From NCBI RefSeq assembly GCF_002208095.1, contig NZ_CP017990.1:3286001-3350000 (forward strand): 64,000 bases of DNA, written 5' to 3'. Shown here in pieces: positions 60,936 to 64,000 of the stretch (position 1 is its first letter; each line of letters starts with the position of its first letter). The position numbers and the translations under genes were made by a program. This DNA comes from Enterobacter cloacae complex sp. ECNIH7. Its GTDB lineage: Bacteria; Pseudomonadota; Gammaproteobacteria; Enterobacterales; Enterobacteriaceae. The notes under the pieces were generated by a model. The model searched no databases. It had not been told where the DNA came from and worked only from the letters and a program-made list of their open reading frames with translations.

Positions 60936-62492
60936 ATGTTCACCCGCTATTTCTCCAGCAATCGAAAAATACTGATCCTCAGCATCATCACAGGCCTGAT
61001 CGCCGCCCTGCTCCTGGGTTCGTTGCAATTTTTCTGGAGCTACCACAAGCGGGAAGTCAAATTCGACACCCTGATCCACGATGTGAGCATCTATATGGAG
61101 AGCTACTTCGATGAGTTAAAAAATTCTATCGATGTGCTCCAGCCGCTCACGTTAAACAGCTGTCACGACGTCAATCAGGAGCTTACCTCGCGCGCTGCCT
61201 TTAGCGTTAACGTTCGCGCATTCCTGCTGGTCAGAGACAAAATGGCGTTCTGCTCTTCTGCCACGGGGCCGATGAATTCCCCGATGGAGGAGCTGATCCC
61301 CGAGCTGCACATCGACAAACAGATTGATATGGCGTTGCTTCCTGGCACCCCCATGTTGCCCAACAAGCCCGCGATTGCCATCTGGTACCGTAATCCGCTG
61401 GTGAAGGACGGCGGCGTGTTCACCTCGGTGAATCTCAATCTGACGCCTTACCTGCTCTACACCGCTCGCCAGGACGAATTTGCCGGCATCGCCATCATCA
61501 TTGGCGATCACGCGCTGTCAACGCAGTCCGGCACGCTGGTCAACGCGCAAGATCTGCACGAAACGCCGACCCGAACCGCGACGCTGAAAGACGTCCCCCT
61601 GACCATAAACCTGTATGCGGACGCATGGACCAGCGATGAAATTCTCTATGCCCTGTTCTTTGGGCTGGTATGCGGCATTTGTGCCGGATCGCTCAACTAC
61701 TATATCCTCAGCATTCGCCTCAATCCGGGTAAAGAGATTTTAAGCGCGATTAAGCGCGGTCAGTTTTATGTGGTTTATCAGCCCGTCGTCGATGCTAAAT
61801 CGCTCCAGATGACCGGGCTTGAAGTGCTGATGCGCTGGAAACACCCGACGATGGGGGAAATTCCGCCGGACGCGTTTATCAACTTTGCCGAAGCGCAGAA
61901 GCTGATTGTCCCGCTGACGCTGCATCTCTTTGACCTTATCATTCACGATGCGCCCGTGTTACAAACCCTGTTACCTCCGGGAGCAAAGGTGGGCATCAAC
62001 ATTGCGCCGGGGCATCTGCATGCAGAAAGCTTCAAAGACGATATGCGCACCTTCAAAGCGCTACTGCCGCAGGATTACTTCCAGATCGTGCTGGAAATTA
62101 CCGAACGCGACATGCTCAATCATCGGGAAGCCAACAGCCTCTTCGAATGGCTACACAACGAAGGGTTTGAGATAGCCATTGATGATTTTGGCACCGGCCA
62201 CAGCGCGCTGATTTATCTTGAGCATTTCACCATGGACTATCTCAAGATCGACCGCGGCTTTGTTAATGCAATTGGCACTGAGACCGTGACGTCGCCGGTG
62301 CTGGATGCCGTCCTGACGCTGGCAAGACGACTGAATATGTCGACCGTCGCTGAAGGGGTGGAAACGCCGGAACAGGCCGCCTGGCTACGCGAACACGGCG
62401 TTAATTTCCTGCAGGGATACTGGATTAGCCGCCCGATGCCGCTGGCGCAGTTCCGCGAATGGCGGCCTGATATTTCGCCCGGGGGTGATTAA
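60936..62492 (+). CDS. pdeN: Cyclic di-GMP phosphodiesterase PdeN (Rtn)
   Basis: This is a 518-residue inner-membrane c-di-GMP phosphodiesterase. An N-terminal helix, a periplasmic CSS-motif domain (about 40-230, with NSCHDVN and FCSSATG) and a second helix (about 235-260) precede the EAL domain. The signature motif reads EVLMRW in place of EAL. The other active-site parts are present: NIAPGHL, EITERD, IAIDDFGTGHS, LKIDRGF and VAEGVETPEQ. The ATG at 60936 matches the E. coli start and length. yejA follows 74 bp downstream. Confidence 0.94.
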   Translation: MFTRYFSSNRKILILSIITGLIAALLLGSLQFFWSYHKREVKFDTLIHDVSIYMESYFDELKNSIDVLQPLTLNSCHDVNQELTSRAAFSVNVRAFLLVRDKMAFCSSATGPMNSPMEELIPELHIDKQIDMALLPGTPMLPNKPAIAIWYRNPLVKDGGVFTSVNLNLTPYLLYTARQDEFAGIAIIIGDHALSTQSGTLVNAQDLHETPTRTATLKDVPLTINLYADAWTSDEILYALFFGLVCGICAGSLNYYILSIRLNPGKEILSAIKRGQFYVVYQPVVDAKSLQMTGLEVLMRWKHPTMGEIPPDAFINFAEAQKLIVPLTLHLFDLIIHDAPVLQTLLPPGAKVGINIAPGHLHAESFKDDMRTFKALLPQDYFQIVLEITERDMLNHREANSLFEWLHNEGFEIAIDDFGTGHSALIYLEHFTMDYLKIDRGFVNAIGTETVTSPVLDAVLTLARRLNMSTVAEGVETPEQAAWLREHGVNFLQGYWISRPMPLAQFREWRPDISPGGD

Positions 62493-62566
62493 TTTCACAT
62501 TGCCCGTGACGTCACTTATTATTCAGCTTAACCGAGTCGGACTGTAAAAGAGGGAGCCGCCGCGAG

Positions 62567-64000
62567 ATGCTTATGCGCTTCATGTTGCTGATGTTGGCAC
62601 TAACGAGCCTGTCCAGCCAGGCGCAAGCCATCAAAGAGAATATCGCCTTCGCGGTGATTGGCGAGCCGAAATATGCGGTCAATTTTACGCACTTCGATTA
62701 CGTTAACCCTGCCGCGCCGAAGGGCGGAAAGGTCACGCTTTCCGCCACGGGAACATTCGACAACTTCAACCGCTTCGCCCTGCGCGGCGTGGCGGCCGCG
62801 CGAACGGAATCGCTTTACGATACGCTCTTCGTCACGTCGGATGATGAGCCCGGCAGCTATTATCCGCTGATTGCCGAGAACGTGCGTTACGCCGATAACT
62901 TCGCCTGGGCGGAAATCTCGCTGAATCCGCGAGCACGTTTTCACGACGGTACGCCGGTGAAGGCCAGCGACGTGGCGTTCACCTTCCATAAATTCATGAC
63001 CGAAGGCGTCCCCCAGTTCCGCATCGTGTATAAAGGCGCATCCGTTAGAGCCATCGCGCCGCTCACCGTGCGCATCGAGCTGAGCGAACCGAACAAAGAG
63101 AACATGCTTAGCCTGTTCTCGCTGCCGGTGATGCCTGAATCGTTCTGGAAAAATCATAAGCTAAGCGACCCGCTTTCCACGCCGCCGCTGGCAGGCGGCC
63201 CATACCGCATCACCGACTGGCGCATGGGGCAATATGTCGTTTACTCTCGCGTGAAAGACTACTGGGCAGCAGACCTGCCGGTAAACCGCGGGCGCTGGAA
63301 TTTCGACACCCTTCGCTATGATTACTACCTCGACGATAACGTGGCGTTTGAAGCGTTCAAAGCCGGTGCCTTCGATTTACGCGTAGAAAGCAGCGCCAAA
63401 AACTGGGCGACCCGCTATATCGGCAAAAATTTCGCAAAAGGCTATATCGTCAAAGACGAGCACAAAAATGAGTCTGCCCAGGACACCCGCTGGCTGGCGT
63501 TTAATATTCAGCGTCCGGTATTTAATGACCGCCGGGTGCGCGAAGCCATTTCCCTGGCCTTTGATTTTGAGTGGATGAACAAAGCGCTGTTTTACGGGGC
63601 TTACAGCCGCGCCAACAGCTATTTCCAGAACACCGAATATGCCGCGCGCGATTACCCGAAAGCCGACGAGCTGGTCCTGCTGGCCCCGCTGAAAGCGGAG
63701 CTACCGCCGGAGGTTTTCACCACCGTGTTTCAGTCGCCCGCGTCAAACGGTGACGGTTACGACCGCGACAACTTGCTGAAAGCCAGCAAACTGCTGGATG
63801 ACGCGGGCTGGCACCTGAAAAATCAAAAGCGTGTGGATGCCAAAACGGGCAAGCCTCTCAGCTTTGAGCTGCTGCTCTCGTCCGGGGGCAACGATCAGTG
63901 GGTACTGCCGTTTAAGCACAACCTTGAGCGGCTGGGCGTGACCATGAACATTCGCCAGGTTGATAACGCGCAGATCACCAGCCGCATGCGCAGCCGTGAT
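62567..64000 (+). CDS. yejA: Periplasmic peptide-binding protein YejA (partial, C-terminus beyond window)
   Basis: This is the substrate-binding protein of the YejABEF peptide importer, which also takes up microcin C in E. coli. The first 478 codons are present and the frame is open at the window end. A signal peptide (LMLALTSLSSQAQA before IKENI) is followed by an SBP_bac_5 domain, with YVNPAAPKGGKV near its start and the ISLAFDFEWMNKALFYGAYSR region. The ATG at 62567 is used; an ATG two codons later is an alternative. yejBEF would follow outside the window. Confidence 0.95.
   Translation, partial: MLMRFMLLMLALTSLSSQAQAIKENIAFAVIGEPKYAVNFTHFDYVNPAAPKGGKVTLSATGTFDNFNRFALRGVAAARTESLYDTLFVTSDDEPGSYYPLIAENVRYADNFAWAEISLNPRARFHDGTPVKASDVAFTFHKFMTEGVPQFRIVYKGASVRAIAPLTVRIELSEPNKENMLSLFSLPVMPESFWKNHKLSDPLSTPPLAGGPYRITDWRMGQYVVYSRVKDYWAADLPVNRGRWNFDTLRYDYYLDDNVAFEAFKAGAFDLRVESSAKNWATRYIGKNFAKGYIVKDEHKNESAQDTRWLAFNIQRPVFNDRRVREAISLAFDFEWMNKALFYGAYSRANSYFQNTEYAARDYPKADELVLLAPLKAELPPEVFTTVFQSPASNGDGYDRDNLLKASKLLDDAGWHLKNQKRVDAKTGKPLSFELLLSSGGNDQWVLPFKHNLERLGVTMNIRQVDNAQITSRMRSRD

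Overview
The window is a gene-dense enterobacterial chromosome segment. Gene order largely follows the apbC/metG to yejA segment of Escherichia coli K-12 (as I know that map), and most proteins look very close to their E. coli counterparts. The differences from K-12 and the dispersed GC-rich repeats suggest Enterobacter or a near relative (Lelliottia, Leclercia). That species-level guess is inference. I see no phage, insertion sequence, CRISPR array, tRNA or rRNA.

Layout. 1-6.8 kb: apbC (cut by the window start), metG, yehS, the BtsSR pyruvate-sensing two-component pair and mlrA. 6.8-10.7 kb: yohO and the YehZYXW osmoprotectant ABC transporter. 10.8-20.9 kb: bglX, dld, an inserted GNAT acetyltransferase, pbpG, yohC, yohD, yohF, an intact mdtQ and the 27-residue yohP. 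20.9-26.9 kb: a beta-glucoside operon absent from this place in K-12. It encodes an OprB-type porin, a BglG antiterminator, a PTS EIIBCA and a GH1 phospho-beta-glucosidase, and three separate BglG-type antiterminator/terminator sites precede the first three genes. 26.9-32.5 kb: dusC, yohJK, cdd, sanA and a PuuA-like glutamine synthetase homologue. 32.5-40.8 kb: mglBAC, galS, yeiB, folE and an MFS transporter. 40.9-48.6 kb: yeiG, cirA, lysP, yeiE, yeiH and nfo. 48.7-54.2 kb: fruBKA, setB and yeiW. 54.4-64 kb: efpL, uxuA and yeiQ (divergent), yeiR, lpxT, mepS, pdeN and yejA (cut by the window end).

Sugar uptake is a theme. It includes beta-glucosides (the RAT-controlled operon and periplasmic BglX), galactose (Mgl/GalS), fructose (Fru/Cra), hexuronates (UxuA/YeiQ with a UxuR/ExuR-like operator) and sugar efflux (SetB). 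Readable control sites include CRP and GalS sites placed alike at mgl and galS, two Cra sites before fruB, a Fur box before cirA, a CRP site before cdd, and sigma-S-like -10 elements before mlrA and yehZ. Two less usual signals are a terminator hairpin that contains the nfo Shine-Dalgarno sequence and a near-perfect palindrome between yeiE and yeiH.

No wholly novel multi-gene system is evident. The strongest candidates for follow-up are the triple-RAT operon, the nfo leader, the orphan PuuA-like gene with its upstream direct repeats, and the uxuA/yeiQ pair.
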